21,297 bases of DNA from Oscillospiraceae bacterium. GTDB taxonomy: Bacteria > Bacillota_A > Clostridia > Oscillospirales > Ruminococcaceae. The notes beneath the pieces are model-generated. The model saw only the letters and a list, made by a program, of their open reading frames with translations. It was not told where the DNA came from and ran no database searches. Location: NCBI GenBank assembly GCA_900766795.1, contig CAAFWX010000363.1, positions 1 through 21,297 of the forward strand. Reading direction: 5' to 3'. A program made the translations under genes and the position numbers. Shown here one piece after another: positions 1 to 9,644 of the stretch. The stretch's first letter is position 1, and every line of letters begins with the position of its first letter.

Positions 1-2462
1 CCGAAGTTGGGGTCGTAGGCGCTGTCTACCACAAACTGCTTTGCTTCGTCGGTGATTTCGAGGTAAAGCTGCTTCTCCTTAAGCCGCTTTCTGAGGTCGT
101 TGGTCTGGATGTCGATTATGCCGTAGATGTTCTCCTTGGTGAGCGGCTTGTAGAATACAGTTTCGTCAAGACGGTTAAGGAACTCGGGGCGGAAGTGCGT
201 TCTGAGCAGCTTGTTCACGTTTTCGCGTGCTTCCTCGGATATCTCGCCGTTCTCGCCGATTCCCTCGAGGATATACTGCGAGCCGATGTTGGAGGTGAGG
301 ATTATGATGGTGTTCTTGAAGTCAACGGTTCTGCCCTGCGAGTCGGTCACTCTGCCGTCGTCAAGTATCTGGAGCAGTACGTTGAACACATCGGGGTGAG
401 CTTTCTCCACCTCGTCGAACAATACAACGGAATAGGGCTTCCTGCGGACAGCCTCGGTAAGCTGACCGCCCTCCTCATAGCCGACATATCCGGGAGGCGC
501 ACCGATAAGTCTGGACACGTTGTGCTTCTCCATATATTCGGACATATCAATTCGGATAATGTTGTGCTCGTCATCGAACAGCGCTTCAGCAAGCGCCTTT
601 GCAAGCTCTGTTTTGCCGACGCCCGTGGGACCCAGGAACAGGAAGCTGCCCAGCGGCTTTCTGGGGTCGTTTATTCCTGCGCGGGAGCGCATGATGGCTT
701 CGGTTACGCGGCTGACAGCTTCGTCCTGACCCATAACGCGCTTGTGCAGCGTGTCGGACAGCATGAGTATCTTCTGCCGCTCGCCCTCGACAAGCTTTGC
801 AACAGGGATTCCCGTCCAGCGCGCCACGATTCGCGCTATCTCCTCCTCGGTCACCTTGTCGCGCAAAAGCGAGTCGTTCTTTGCCTGCTCGGCAAGCTGC
901 TCCTCTGCGGCAAGCGCCTTTTGAAGCTCGGGAAGCTTTCCGTACTGCAGCTCAGCCGCGCGGTTGAGGTTGTATTCGCGCTTTGCCTTTTCAATCTCGG
1001 CGTTGGTGTTCTCAATGTCCTCGCGCAGCTTCTGAACCTTGGTGATTGCCTGCTTTTCGTTTTCCCACTTTGCCTTCATTGCGTTAAACTTCTCGCGCAT
1101 TTCGGCAAGCTCCTTTTGAATGTCGGCAAGCCGCTCGGCGGAAAGCTTATCGGTTTCCTTTTTGAGTGCAGCTTCCTCGATTTCGTGCTGCATAATGCTT
1201 CGGGAAATCTCGTCCAGCTCTGCGGGCATGGAGTCCATCTCGGTCTTTATCATCGCGCAGGCTTCATCAATAAGGTCGATTGCCTTATCGGGCAGGAAGC
1301 GGTCGGTGATGTAGCGGTGGGATAGCGTTGCGGCGGCGATGATGGCGTTATCCTGAATCTGTACGCCGTGGTATACCTCGTAGCGCTCCTTAAGTCCGCG
1401 AAGAATGGAGATGGTGTCCTCAACGTTAGGCTCGGGCACCATAACGGTCTGGAAGCGGCGCTCCAGCGCAGGGTCTTTTTCGATATACTTGTGGTACTCG
1501 TCAAGGGTGGTTGCGCCGATACAGTGCAGCTCGCCGCGCGCCAGCATGGGCTTTAATAGGTTGCCCGCGTCCATTGCGCCGCCGTTCTTTCCTGCGCCGA
1601 CAATCAGGTGAAGCTCATCAATGAACAGCAGGATACGTCCCTCGCTCTTCTTAACCTCGTTCAGCACAGCCTTGAGTCTTTCCTCAAACTCGCCCTGATA
1701 CTTCGCGCCCGCAACCAGCGCGCCCATATCAAGCGAGAAAAGCTTTCTGTCCTTAAGGTTTGCAGGAACATCTCCGCGAACTATTCTGAGTGCCAAGCCC
1801 TCTGCAATCGCGGTTTTGCCGACGCCCGGCTCGCCGATAAGGCAGGGGTTGTTCTTGCTCTTTCGGGAGAGGATTCTGATGACGTTTCTTATCTCGGTAT
1901 CTCTGCCGATTACGGGGTCGATTTTGTTCTGCCTTGCAAGCTCCACCAAATCCTGACCGTACTTTTTCAGCACGTCATAGGTTTCCTCGGGGTCCTGCGA
2001 GGTAACGTTCTGGTTTCCGCGCACCTCCTGCAAAACGGAAAGCAGCTTGTTCTTTTCAACGCCGAAGCTCTTGAATATTCCCGCAACGCCCGAGGAGGGC
2101 TTTTCAATAAGTGCAAGCAGCAAATGCTCAACGGACACATACTCGTCCTTCATGCGCTCTGCCTGCGCTTCCGCCTCGGTGAAAACCCTGTCGAGGTCGG
2201 AGGAAATCAGGATTTTACCCGCTTCTCTGCCTGCGCCCGACACACGGGACATTCCCTCGATGAATTTAAGCGATGCTGCCTTAACGCCGTCGGGGTCAAT
2301 GCTCATTCTCTTAAGAAGCTGCGGCACCAGCCCGCCCTCGTCGCTGAGCAGCGCATAAAGCAGGTGCTCAGGCTCAACGCAGTTGTTCTGATAGCTTGTG
2401 CTGACAGACTGCGCGTCCTGAATGGCTTCAAGGGATTTGTGGGTATACTTGTTGGGATTCAT
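1..2462 (-). CDS. clpB: ATP-dependent disaggregase ClpB (Hsp104 family), 3' end cut by window edge
   Basis: ClpB is a cytoplasmic hexameric AAA+ chaperone that threads aggregated proteins through its central pore, usually together with DnaK. About 820 residues are visible. They show an N-terminal Clp-N domain with two repeats, a first AAA+ domain with Walker A GEPGVGKT near residue 209 and the FIDELH Walker B, the long coiled-coil middle domain that separates ClpB from ClpA/ClpC, and a second AAA+ domain with GPTGVGKT near 610 and the LFDEVEKAH motif. The last few tens of residues lie beyond the left edge. The ATG at 2462 is preceded by AAGGAGG at a normal distance. The ribbon-helix-helix gene ends only 37 bases upstream, so the two are probably co-transcribed. 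No CIRCE was seen here. Confidence 0.97.
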   Translation of the reverse strand, partial: MNPNKYTHKSLEAIQDAQSVSTSYQNNCVEPEHLLYALLSDEGGLVPQLLKRMSIDPDGVKAASLKFIEGMSRVSGAGREAGKILISSDLDRVFTEAEAQAERMKDEYVSVEHLLLALIEKPSSGVAGIFKSFGVEKNKLLSVLQEVRGNQNVTSQDPEETYDVLKKYGQDLVELARQNKIDPVIGRDTEIRNVIRILSRKSKNNPCLIGEPGVGKTAIAEGLALRIVRGDVPANLKDRKLFSLDMGALVAGAKYQGEFEERLKAVLNEVKKSEGRILLFIDELHLIVGAGKNGGAMDAGNLLKPMLARGELHCIGATTLDEYHKYIEKDPALERRFQTVMVPEPNVEDTISILRGLKERYEVYHGVQIQDNAIIAAATLSHRYITDRFLPDKAIDLIDEACAMIKTEMDSMPAELDEISRSIMQHEIEEAALKKETDKLSAERLADIQKELAEMREKFNAMKAKWENEKQAITKVQKLREDIENTNAEIEKAKREYNLNRAAELQYGKLPELQKALAAEEQLAEQAKNDSLLRDKVTEEEIARIVARWTGIPVAKLVEGERQKILMLSDTLHKRVMGQDEAVSRVTEAIMRSRAGINDPRKPLGSFLFLGPTGVGKTELAKALAEALFDDEHNIIRIDMSEYMEKHNVSRLIGAPPGYVGYEEGGQLTEAVRRKPYSVVLFDEVEKAHPDVFNVLLQILDDGRVTDSQGRTVDFKNTIIILTSNIGSQYILEGIGENGEISEEARENVNKLLRTHFRPEFLNRLDETVFYKPLTKENIYGIIDIQTNDLRKRLKEKQLYLEITDEAKQFVVDSAYDPNF

Positions 2463-2499
2463 AAAACATACCTCCTTGTTTGGTCATTATGTGAAAAAA

Positions 2500-3162
2500 C
2501 TAGATAATTGCCTTTTGCTTTACGATTGCCGAGGAATAGCTCCGCTCTGCAAGCTCCTGTGCGGCTTTGCTGTCGGGAAGCGCGGCAAAATACTCCTTCA
2601 TCGCGCCGTCGAACATCGTCATATATTCCGCAACCGCCTGCCCGAGTTCGTCGTCGCTGATATCGCCCCTCGGCATGTTCAGCGTTCGTGTGAATTTCCC
2701 GTCCTCTATGGTATAGATTATATCCTGTGACAGCGCGGAGGAAATATACTTCTGCTCAAGCGTTGCCCAGCAGCTGAAAAAGCCCATAAGGTCGCCGATA
2801 AGCTGCGCGTTCTGCGTTCGGAATGCAACTTTCAGCTCGCCCGCCCTTTTCCCGCCGCCGGTGAATATCTCAACGGAATATCTCACCGTCGGCTTGTATC
2901 GATATTTCAGCGAGGTTCGGCAGGAAAGCGAGCTTCCCGTAGGCTGCTCGGTCAGCAGAAAGCACTCGTTCATGGAGCGCTGCACTGCGGAGAGTATCTC
3001 GCGCAGGCGCATTTCGGGGGTGATGTACGCAACACGCTCGGCTAAGATACTGTTTATCATCGCCGAACGGCTGACTCCCGAAGCTCTCGCCATTTCGTCC
3101 ACCGCTTCAACAACGCTGTCGCTCAGCACAAGGCTGTAAATGCTCTTGTCCAGCAGTATCAT
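2500..3162 (-). CDS. Ribbon-helix-helix (CopG-like) domain protein, function unknown
   Basis: A 220-residue protein. Residues about 6-45 fit a ribbon-helix-helix DNA-binding fold: a short beta strand (SIYSLVLSD), a helix with VVEAVDEMA, a turn at SGVSR, and a second helix AMINSILAERV. The remaining roughly 170 residues match no family I recognise and may hold an effector or oligomerisation domain. The open frame extends upstream to 3234, but that start would lie between the -35 and -10 boxes of the promoter at 3222-3250, so it cannot be on that transcript. The ATG at 3162 overlaps a GAAAGGAG site with very tight spacing; an in-frame CTG at 3156 would be better spaced. It lies 37 bases before clpB and might regulate that operon or itself, which is inference. 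Confidence 0.75.
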   Translation of the reverse strand: MILLDKSIYSLVLSDSVVEAVDEMARASGVSRSAMINSILAERVAYITPEMRLREILSAVQRSMNECFLLTEQPTGSSLSCRTSLKYRYKPTVRYSVEIFTGGGKRAGELKVAFRTQNAQLIGDLMGFFSCWATLEQKYISSALSQDIIYTIEDGKFTRTLNMPRGDISDDELGQAVAEYMTMFDGAMKEYFAALPDSKAAQELAERSYSSAIVKQKAII

Positions 3163-3221
3163 CTCCTTTCTGCACAAGCGGCGATATGCCACATTCGCCA
3201 CTTTTGTTCCTTGTGTTAATA

Positions 3222-3250
3222 ATTGTACCACCATTTTATTAATTTGTCAA
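3222..3250 (-). promoter_or_regulatory. Sigma-A type promoter for the RHH gene and probably clpB
   Basis: Reading the minus strand, TTGACA (3250-3245) is followed after 17 bases by TACAAT (3227-3222). This predicts a transcript start near 3215 and a leader of about 53 bases before the ATG at 3162. It is the only strong promoter seen upstream of clpB. Confidence 0.8.
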
Positions 3251-3308
3251 GTGGTTTTATTAATTTTCTTTGCAAATTTAAAAAATTTTTTCGGAGATAT
3301 TACCGCAC

Positions 3309-3333
3309 AAAAAAAGGCGGCAGAACCGCCGCC
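3309..3333 (-). terminator. Intrinsic terminator of the four-gene unknown operon
   Basis: On the minus strand a GGCGGC/GCCGCC stem (3333-3316) is followed directly by seven Ts (3315-3309). It lies about 160 bases after the stop codon at 3491, so the palindromic repeat at 3374-3448 would be in the 3' untranslated region. Confidence 0.8.
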
Positions 3334-3373
3334 AAAAGGTTAATCAATTTCTTCCTAAAGAATAACAAATCAT

Positions 3374-3448
3374 TGTAGGGGCGACCTTTGGTCGCCCACT
3401 TTACGCAGCATTTTCAGCACCGGCGGGCGACCAAAGGTCGCCCCTACA
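3374..3448. repeat. Palindromic dispersed repeat, copy 1
   Basis: Two 24-base arms (3374-3397 and 3425-3448) are perfect reverse complements, separated by 27 bases. Each arm is also a small hairpin: GGGCGACC, three bases, GGTCGCCC, flanked outside by TGTAG. The same design recurs at 18757-18832. No coding capacity is seen. It resembles REP/MITE-like intergenic repeats of Firmicutes; its function is unknown. Confidence 0.85.
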
Positions 3449-3490
3449 CAAAACGATATACAAGAAAAATGAAAAATTGATTTCCGTGAG

Positions 3491-4189
3491 TTATACCGTT
3501 TCAATATTGACAACGCGGTTAATACCGTCGGCTTCCTCAAAGACAAAGCGCAGCGTTCTGTCGGAAAAGCTTCCGTCAAGATAGCTTACGCCGTCAGTAA
3601 GCTGCGCTCCGTTCTGATAAAGCAGCCCCGCCGCAAGCAGCTTGTGGTCGCAGTAGAACGCGCTGATAATCTCGACATACTGCCGCATAACCTCCGCGCT
3701 CGAAAGCGGCGCGAAAATCTCCGCGGGAAGCCCCTCAATCTGAACGAACAGCGCTCCCCCGCTGTAAGGGCAGCGGTAGTAGCATACGTTCTTCTCCGAA
3801 GCGCCGACGCACACCATAGAGAGGTTGTGCCCCGTGCGCAGCTCGTCCAGCATGAACTTCTTCTCGGAGAACTCGGGGCAAGCCGCGAGCGCTTTTTTTG
3901 CGCGGCGCGCAGCCGCCGTTGCAAGCTCGGGCAGGTTGCTTTCGGTGTTTGCCCAGCCCCACAGCCATGTGCCGCTCTCCTCGCTTTCCGAGCCGATGAT
4001 TCCTATTTCAAAGGAGTTGTCCCCGAAGGTTATTTTTCTGGCGCGGATATCAACGTTCCAGCCGTTGTCCTTTATCACCAGCTCTCCCATTCTGTTCTGC
4101 CGCGCAATCGCTGTTCCCGCAGAAAGCGAAACAAGGCTCAGCAGGTCGGATTTGTCAAAGTCAATCGGTGTGTTAAGTATGCTTGCCAT
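3491..4189 (-). CDS. DUF6882-like protein, last gene of the unknown operon
   Basis: A 232-residue soluble protein with no signal peptide or membrane segment. The features that suggest DUF6882 are a GTWLWGWAN block near residues 72-80, followed by a helix rich in alanine and lysine, and a CYYRCPYSGGALF block near 135-147. I recall both blocks from that family of unknown function; this is memory, not a search. The ATG at 4189 is preceded by an AGAGGAAATAAG ribosome site that overlaps the end of the preceding gene, whose stop is only 11 bases away, so translation is probably coupled. It is the most 3' gene of the 6405-3491 operon and is followed by the palindromic repeat and a terminator. No catalytic motif is visible. 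Confidence 0.8.
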   Translation of the reverse strand: MASILNTPIDFDKSDLLSLVSLSAGTAIARQNRMGELVIKDNGWNVDIRARKITFGDNSFEIGIIGSESEESGTWLWGWANTESNLPELATAAARRAKKALAACPEFSEKKFMLDELRTGHNLSMVCVGASEKNVCYYRCPYSGGALFVQIEGLPAEIFAPLSSAEVMRQYVEIISAFYCDHKLLAAGLLYQNGAQLTDGVSYLDGSFSDRTLRFVFEEADGINRVVNIETV

Positions 4190-4200
4190 CTTATTTCCTC

Positions 4201-4560
4201 TTATCCTATATTAATGTTCTGACCGAATTTTCTGAGTATGTCGCGCATGAGCACCTTGTCGATTTCATACATTCGGCTCTTTCCCGCGGGCAGGTCGTCG
4301 CGGCGGAACTCAAACTGCATGTAAATCTCGGAGTAATCCTCCTCGTAAAAAAAGGTGCACAGAACATACTGGTTCTTTGTCGCGTAGTAGTTGACGGGAT
4401 TAAACCCCAGCACCGCGCGCAGGTCGGCGGCAAGCGCCGCTTCAATGTCCGCGATAGGCTGCGGCTCAAACTGCACCTTTTTTGTCATGCCAAGCTGCTC
4501 GGCGCGTTTTTCCTCCTCGGTCTTTCCGATTTTGATTTTCTTCTTGAACAACCCGAACAT
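4201..4560 (-). CDS. Small hypothetical protein, 119 aa, unknown operon
   Basis: A 119-residue protein that I do not recognise. It begins with a short hydrophobic and basic stretch (MFGLFKKKIKIGK) that could touch the membrane but is too short to span it. A mixed alpha/beta body follows, with a conserved-looking FNPVNYYATKNQYVLCTFFY segment in the middle. There is no signal peptide and no recognisable catalytic motif. The start at 4560 has an AAGGAAGGG ribosome site. The gene lies 18 bases after the 201-residue gene and 11 bases before the DUF6882-like gene, all on the minus strand, so it very likely belongs to the same transcript. The function cannot be called from sequence. Confidence 0.8.
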   Translation of the reverse strand: MFGLFKKKIKIGKTEEEKRAEQLGMTKKVQFEPQPIADIEAALAADLRAVLGFNPVNYYATKNQYVLCTFFYEEDYSEIYMQFEFRRDDLPAGKSRMYEIDKVLMRDILRKFGQNINIG

Positions 4561-4578
4561 GGCGCCCTTCCTTTCTCG

Positions 4579-5184
4579 TCACTTTACCGACAGGATAACA
4601 CGAAGCTCTGTGCTGCGGACAAATCCCAGCTTATCGGCTTTTTGCAGGCAGCGGACGATTTCCGCATTAAGCTGCTCCGCGCCGTCCTCGCGGAAAGCGT
4701 TCATGTCGTCGCTGTTTGCGAACACCACCAGCGCAGTGGCATTCTCCACGGACAATGACTCAATATAAGGATTAGAGGAATATTCCATGCAAAGCGCCTC
4801 CGCCTTTTTGCTGAGGTCAAACGCGGAGTACAGCCTTGCGCGGTAGATATCCTCATATGACAGCGGCGAAGCAACGCTTCCAACCATCACATGCTCGTCA
4901 AAGCGCCCGCGCACAATGTCCGCAAGCAGCTCGGAAACCTCACCCAGCAGCTCCGCGCCGCCGTCGCCATTCAGCTTTTTTGCGTCCTCGCGCGAAAAGG
5001 GTAGCAGCTCCGCGGTAAAGTATCTTATATTCTCCCCGTCAATCTCGCTCTCGTAAAAGCGCACCTTTTTGATGGAAATTCCAAGCTTCTCCCTTACGGC
5101 GCTAATCAGCTTTTCCTTGTCCTGCGCGGTCTTTTCCGCGTCGAGCTTTTCTATCACTTCATCAGTCATTTTCGTTTCCTCCAT
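4579..5184 (-). CDS. Hypothetical protein, 201 aa, paralogue of part of the upstream gene product
   Basis: A 201-residue, highly charged, soluble protein of unknown function. Its C-terminal part (from ATALVVFANSDDMNAF, with AEQLNAEI, to the end) lines up by eye with residues of the upstream 402-residue protein around GKAFCIFKTQAAMRRF and AAQLKEEM. A weaker match covers the preceding segment, suggesting a shared module. Two starts are possible. The ATG at 5184 has GGAGG six bases upstream, right after the stop of the previous gene. The ATG at 5169 has GGAGG eight bases upstream, inside the first codons. Either is workable; the longer form is given. It is separated by 12 bases from the gene before and 18 from the gene after. 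Confidence 0.8.
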   Translation of the reverse strand: MEETKMTDEVIEKLDAEKTAQDKEKLISAVREKLGISIKKVRFYESEIDGENIRYFTAELLPFSREDAKKLNGDGGAELLGEVSELLADIVRGRFDEHVMVGSVASPLSYEDIYRARLYSAFDLSKKAEALCMEYSSNPYIESLSVENATALVVFANSDDMNAFREDGAEQLNAEIVRCLQKADKLGFVRSTELRVILSVK

Positions 5185-5196
5185 AATATACCTCCG

Positions 5197-6405
5197 TTAT
5201 ATGCGTTCAAAACGCTTTTTATATTCATCCATTGTCATACATCTTACATAGTCACGCTCATAATCCATTATATTAAGCGCGTCATAGCCGTGGATTACGG
5301 ACTTCATTGTTTCGTTGAGAGAGTCCATCGCGCCCGTAAGCTCAAAGCGCTTCTTCCCAAGCACGCTTCCCACCACAACGACAGCCGTCACCCCGAAAAG
5401 CACAATCCTCTTTATATAGCCCGACATATACTTTGAACGGAGCTTTTCAACCACCTTGTCCTGCTCCATGCAGCGGTGGATGTGCTTTTTTGAGAACGTT
5501 TCAAAGCTGTCGCGCGCAATCGTGCAGGACACCACCTCTCCCCTGCCAACATCGCCGCCCAGCGCCTGCCTGAACGCGGTGCACAGTTCAGCCTCGATTC
5601 CTGCGAAGGTATGCCAGTTGATAGCCTGTCTGTCCTCATCAAACGCGGGAACAAGCGTAAAGCGGTGGCACAGGGCGCTTGCGTCAAAACGGTACTCGAC
5701 GGCAGCAAAGTCAACATCCAGAGCGCTGCCCGCAAATGCCGCAGCATCGCGGCGCACGCGGTCGCTCATTGCTTCAATAAGAAGCGCGGGGCTTATCGCC
5801 TCGGAAAACCCGGGCAGAATTTCACGCTTTCTGTCCTCCGTGCGGCAGAATACGACATGCTCAAGGTCGGTTATGACGCCGAACGTGTCAAGCTTTCTGA
5901 GCAGGAAAATCATTTCCTCCTTAAGCTGCGCCGCTCTCTCCGCCATGAACCGCCGCATGGCAGCCTGCGTCTTGAATATGCAGAACGCCTTTCCAAGATG
6001 AACAACGAACTCGGTCATCTCGTCGTCGGGCGCGAAATACTTCTCGCGAAGCTCTGCGGCATATCTCTCGGAAAGGTTTTCGTAAAGAAAGCTGCGTATG
6101 CCGTCCTCAAAGGTAGCGCCGAAATGCAGAACGCAGTCCTCAGGGGAAATACTGCCCGACCCCATGCAGGCAAGAGCATATGCCAGCACGGTGCTCTCGC
6201 TTTTTCTGAGCGAGGGGGCGGTTCTGCCGCTTACGCGGTCAAAATCGCCGAGGGTGTTCAGCATGATGTTGAACACATGCTTTCCGTCAGCCGCCTCATA
6301 GGTGATGTCGCTGATGTTCACCACCCATTTATCCTCAATGAAATCCTTCAGCCGACCGAGCCATTCATACCGGCTGCCGTATACCGCAAGGCTTATCTTT
6401 GCCAT
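5197..6405 (-). CDS. Hypothetical membrane-anchored protein, 402 aa, first gene of the unknown operon
   Basis: The product has 402 residues from the ATG at 6405, which has AAGGGAG seven bases upstream. The frame is open back to a TTG at 6453, but that start is less well placed. There is no signal peptide. Most of the chain looks like two tandem alpha/beta modules. A single hydrophobic segment (IKRIVLFGVTAVVVVGSVL) lies near residues 332-350 and is followed by about 50 residues including a tyrosine- and aspartate-rich tail. A C-terminally anchored protein with a large cytoplasmic N-terminus is the simplest reading. The modules resemble the product of the next gene. I recognise no family. A good promoter lies just upstream at 6473-6501, divergent from groESL. 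Confidence 0.82.
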   Translation of the reverse strand: MAKISLAVYGSRYEWLGRLKDFIEDKWVVNISDITYEAADGKHVFNIMLNTLGDFDRVSGRTAPSLRKSESTVLAYALACMGSGSISPEDCVLHFGATFEDGIRSFLYENLSERYAAELREKYFAPDDEMTEFVVHLGKAFCIFKTQAAMRRFMAERAAQLKEEMIFLLRKLDTFGVITDLEHVVFCRTEDRKREILPGFSEAISPALLIEAMSDRVRRDAAAFAGSALDVDFAAVEYRFDASALCHRFTLVPAFDEDRQAINWHTFAGIEAELCTAFRQALGGDVGRGEVVSCTIARDSFETFSKKHIHRCMEQDKVVEKLRSKYMSGYIKRIVLFGVTAVVVVGSVLGKKRFELTGAMDSLNETMKSVIHGYDALNIMDYERDYVRCMTMDEYKKRFERI

Positions 6406-6472
6406 GTGAAGCTCCCTTCCGAAAGGAACTTTTCTCTGCCAAAGCGAATCCAAGGCAGCGTCCCTTTCTTAT

Positions 6473-6501
6473 ATTCTAGCATAATCCACGAAAGAAATCA
6501 A
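6473..6501 (-). promoter_or_regulatory. Promoter of the unknown four-gene operon
   Basis: On the minus strand TTGATT (6501-6496) is followed after 17 bases by TAGAAT (6478-6473), predicting a start near 6466. The divergent groESL promoter is about 140 bases away. The AT-rich DNA between them shows no clear operator for this side. Confidence 0.7.
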
Positions 6502-6636
6502 TAATTATAAGCAAGAAATCGCGCCTATTATTTCCTTTCAAGCGCGTCTTTTGTACATCATGAAGCAAACACGGCATTTGTAGGAAATATTTTTTGTGAC
6601 ATATGCCAAAATTGAGTGAAAAGTATGTGTAACCCC

Positions 6637-6669
6637 TTGATTTTTTTCAATAAAAGGGTAAAATATAAT
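6637..6669 (+). promoter_or_regulatory. groESL promoter
   Basis: TTGATT (6637-6642) is followed after 16 bases by TAAAAT (6659-6664). An overlapping TATAAT at 6664-6669 lacks a matching -35 box. Whichever -10 is used, the CIRCE element begins at its downstream edge, so HrcA binding would block initiation. The exact -10 is uncertain. Confidence 0.6.
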
Positions 6670-6695
6670 TAGCACTCAGAGATACAGAGTGCTAA
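6669..6695 (+). promoter_or_regulatory. CIRCE operator (HrcA binding site)
   Basis: The sequence TTAGCACTC, nine bases, GAGTGCTAA is an exact match to the CIRCE inverted repeat bound by the heat-shock repressor HrcA. It overlaps the groESL promoter and transcript start, 43 bases before the groES ATG. HrcA release on heat or chaperone titration should induce the operon. hrcA itself is not in the window. Confidence 0.98.
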
Positions 6696-6725
6696 TTCCG
6701 TTTCGGACAAAAAATCTTTTTTTAG

Positions 6726-7022
<297 letters not shown>

Positions 7023-7066
7023 TAAAACCCGCAGCATATTAATCCGGAAACAAACTATTACATTAA

Positions 7067-8722
<1,656 letters not shown>

Positions 8723-8747
8723 TCCCCTCCGCACAATCATAAACACA

Positions 8748-8777
8748 CCCCCGCAGTTTTTCGCTGCGGGGGCTTTT
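8748..8777 (+). terminator. Intrinsic terminator after groEL
   Basis: A nine-base perfect stem, CCCCCGCAG/CTGCGGGGG (8748-8756 and 8764-8772), with a seven-base loop is followed by CTTTTA. It separates groEL from the convergent def gene (stop at 8796). On the minus strand only a weak T-rich tail follows, so its use for def is less certain. Confidence 0.9.
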
Positions 8778-8795
8778 ATATGCCGAAAAATGTAA

Positions 8796-9206
8796 CTATA
8801 TGATAATGCCGTCAAAATGGTCCATCTCGTGCTGGATAATCTGCGCGGTGAAGCCCGTGAAGTTCTTTATGCGCGGCTGCATATCCATTGTCAGCCACCG
8901 CACCTTTATGGAGCGAAAGCGCGTCGCTTTGCGCGTACCCTCCAGCGAAAGGCAGCCCTCCTCCGCTTCATAGGGCGAGGATTTCTTGATTATCTCGGGG
9001 TTTATCATTACCGTGGGAGCGCCCTCGTTGTCGAATACAAGAATCCGCTTTGAAACGCCTATCATGTTCGCCGCCATTCCAACGCAGCGCTCGCGGTTTG
9101 CTTCAAGCGTGTCAAGCAAATCCTGCGCCGTGGAAAGGTCGGAAGCCTCCGCCCGCGCGGAGGGCTGCTTCAAAAAGAAGATATCTCTGATGATTTCTTT
9201 GGTCAT
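8796..9206 (-). CDS. def: Peptide deformylase, short Gram-positive form with an altered motif 1
   Basis: Peptide deformylase removes the N-formyl group from new proteins using a metal ion. The 136-residue chain has motif 2, EEGCLSLEG, with the metal-binding Cys85, and motif 3, QHEMDH, with His126, Glu127 and His130. Motif 1, normally GxAAxQ, reads GMAANMIG at 43-50: the usual oxyanion glutamine is replaced by Met48. I recall similar short deformylase-like proteins in clostridia with the same change, so it may mark a subfamily. Whether it is active is uncertain. The ATG at 9206 has AAAGGAG upstream. It is the third gene after ttcA and the HExxH membrane protein, with 15 bases between genes, and it converges with groEL. 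Confidence 0.9.
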   Translation of the reverse strand: MTKEIIRDIFFLKQPSARAEASDLSTAQDLLDTLEANRERCVGMAANMIGVSKRILVFDNEGAPTVMINPEIIKKSSPYEAEEGCLSLEGTRKATRFRSIKVRWLTMDMQPRIKNFTGFTAQIIQHEMDHFDGIII

Positions 9207-9221
9207 TTGTGCTCCTTTGCG

Positions 9222-9644
9222 TTATCTGTCCGCAGGTTCGCCCGTGAAGCGCTCGCCAAGCGAATTTGCCCAGTTCTCGGGATAAACGCTGTAATATGAA
9301 ATGTGGTTTTCGCTGCGCTTTCTCTTAAGCGCAGGCGCTCCCGCCCATATCACCGACGGCAGACCTACCGCCGCAAGATAAAGCGGACCGAAAATCAGCG
9401 ACTGCACCGAGTGCCCGTATTCATGCACCGTCACGCGCCGCGCCGTCTGCGCGTCCAAATCCCGCGAGATGAACAGGAACATCCCGAGCGAAGCGCTGCC
9501 TTTCAAGCGCCATTCTTTAACAGCCGCGCCGTGAAAGCAAAAGCTTTCGCCCTTTGCAAGCAGGAATACAACCGCACCGACAAGCGTCTGTGGAAATCCC
9601 CACACCCACTGCGCCGCGCGGTACAGAGCTGTCCTCGCGCTCAT
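9222..9644 (-). CDS. Small membrane protein with an HExxH metallopeptidase-like motif
   Basis: A 140-residue protein. A hydrophobic stretch at about 17-31 (FPQTLVGAVVFLLAK) and a second at about 83-100 (LIFGPLYLAAVGLPSVIW) suggest two membrane segments. Between them lies VTVHEYGHSVQS, with His74, Glu75 and His78, a zincin-type HExxH site placed at the start of the second segment. A later YPENWANSLG could supply a third metal ligand; this is inference. It does not match a characterised protease family that I can name. The start codon overlaps the ttcA stop as ATGA, with no strong ribosome site, indicating translational coupling. It is followed by def after 15 bases. Its substrate is unknown. 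Confidence 0.8.
   Translation of the reverse strand: MSARTALYRAAQWVWGFPQTLVGAVVFLLAKGESFCFHGAAVKEWRLKGSASLGMFLFISRDLDAQTARRVTVHEYGHSVQSLIFGPLYLAAVGLPSVIWAGAPALKRKRSENHISYYSVYPENWANSLGERFTGEPADR

Noticed and set aside
195..1325. 376-codon plus-strand frame opposite clpB, and similar ones at 1608-2507 and 11989-12912
   Set aside because: All are shadows of clpB or of the VirD4-like gene and lack ribosome sites and recognisable domains.
2463..3260. CtsR or CIRCE operator before clpB
   Set aside because: No GGTCAAA direct repeat or CIRCE half-sites were found; a lone GACCAAA near 2475-2485 is not enough.
6633..6659. Imperfect hairpin around ACCCC...GGGT upstream of groES, considered as a terminator
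   Set aside because: The stem has mismatches and no T run follows; the bases are better explained by the groESL promoter.
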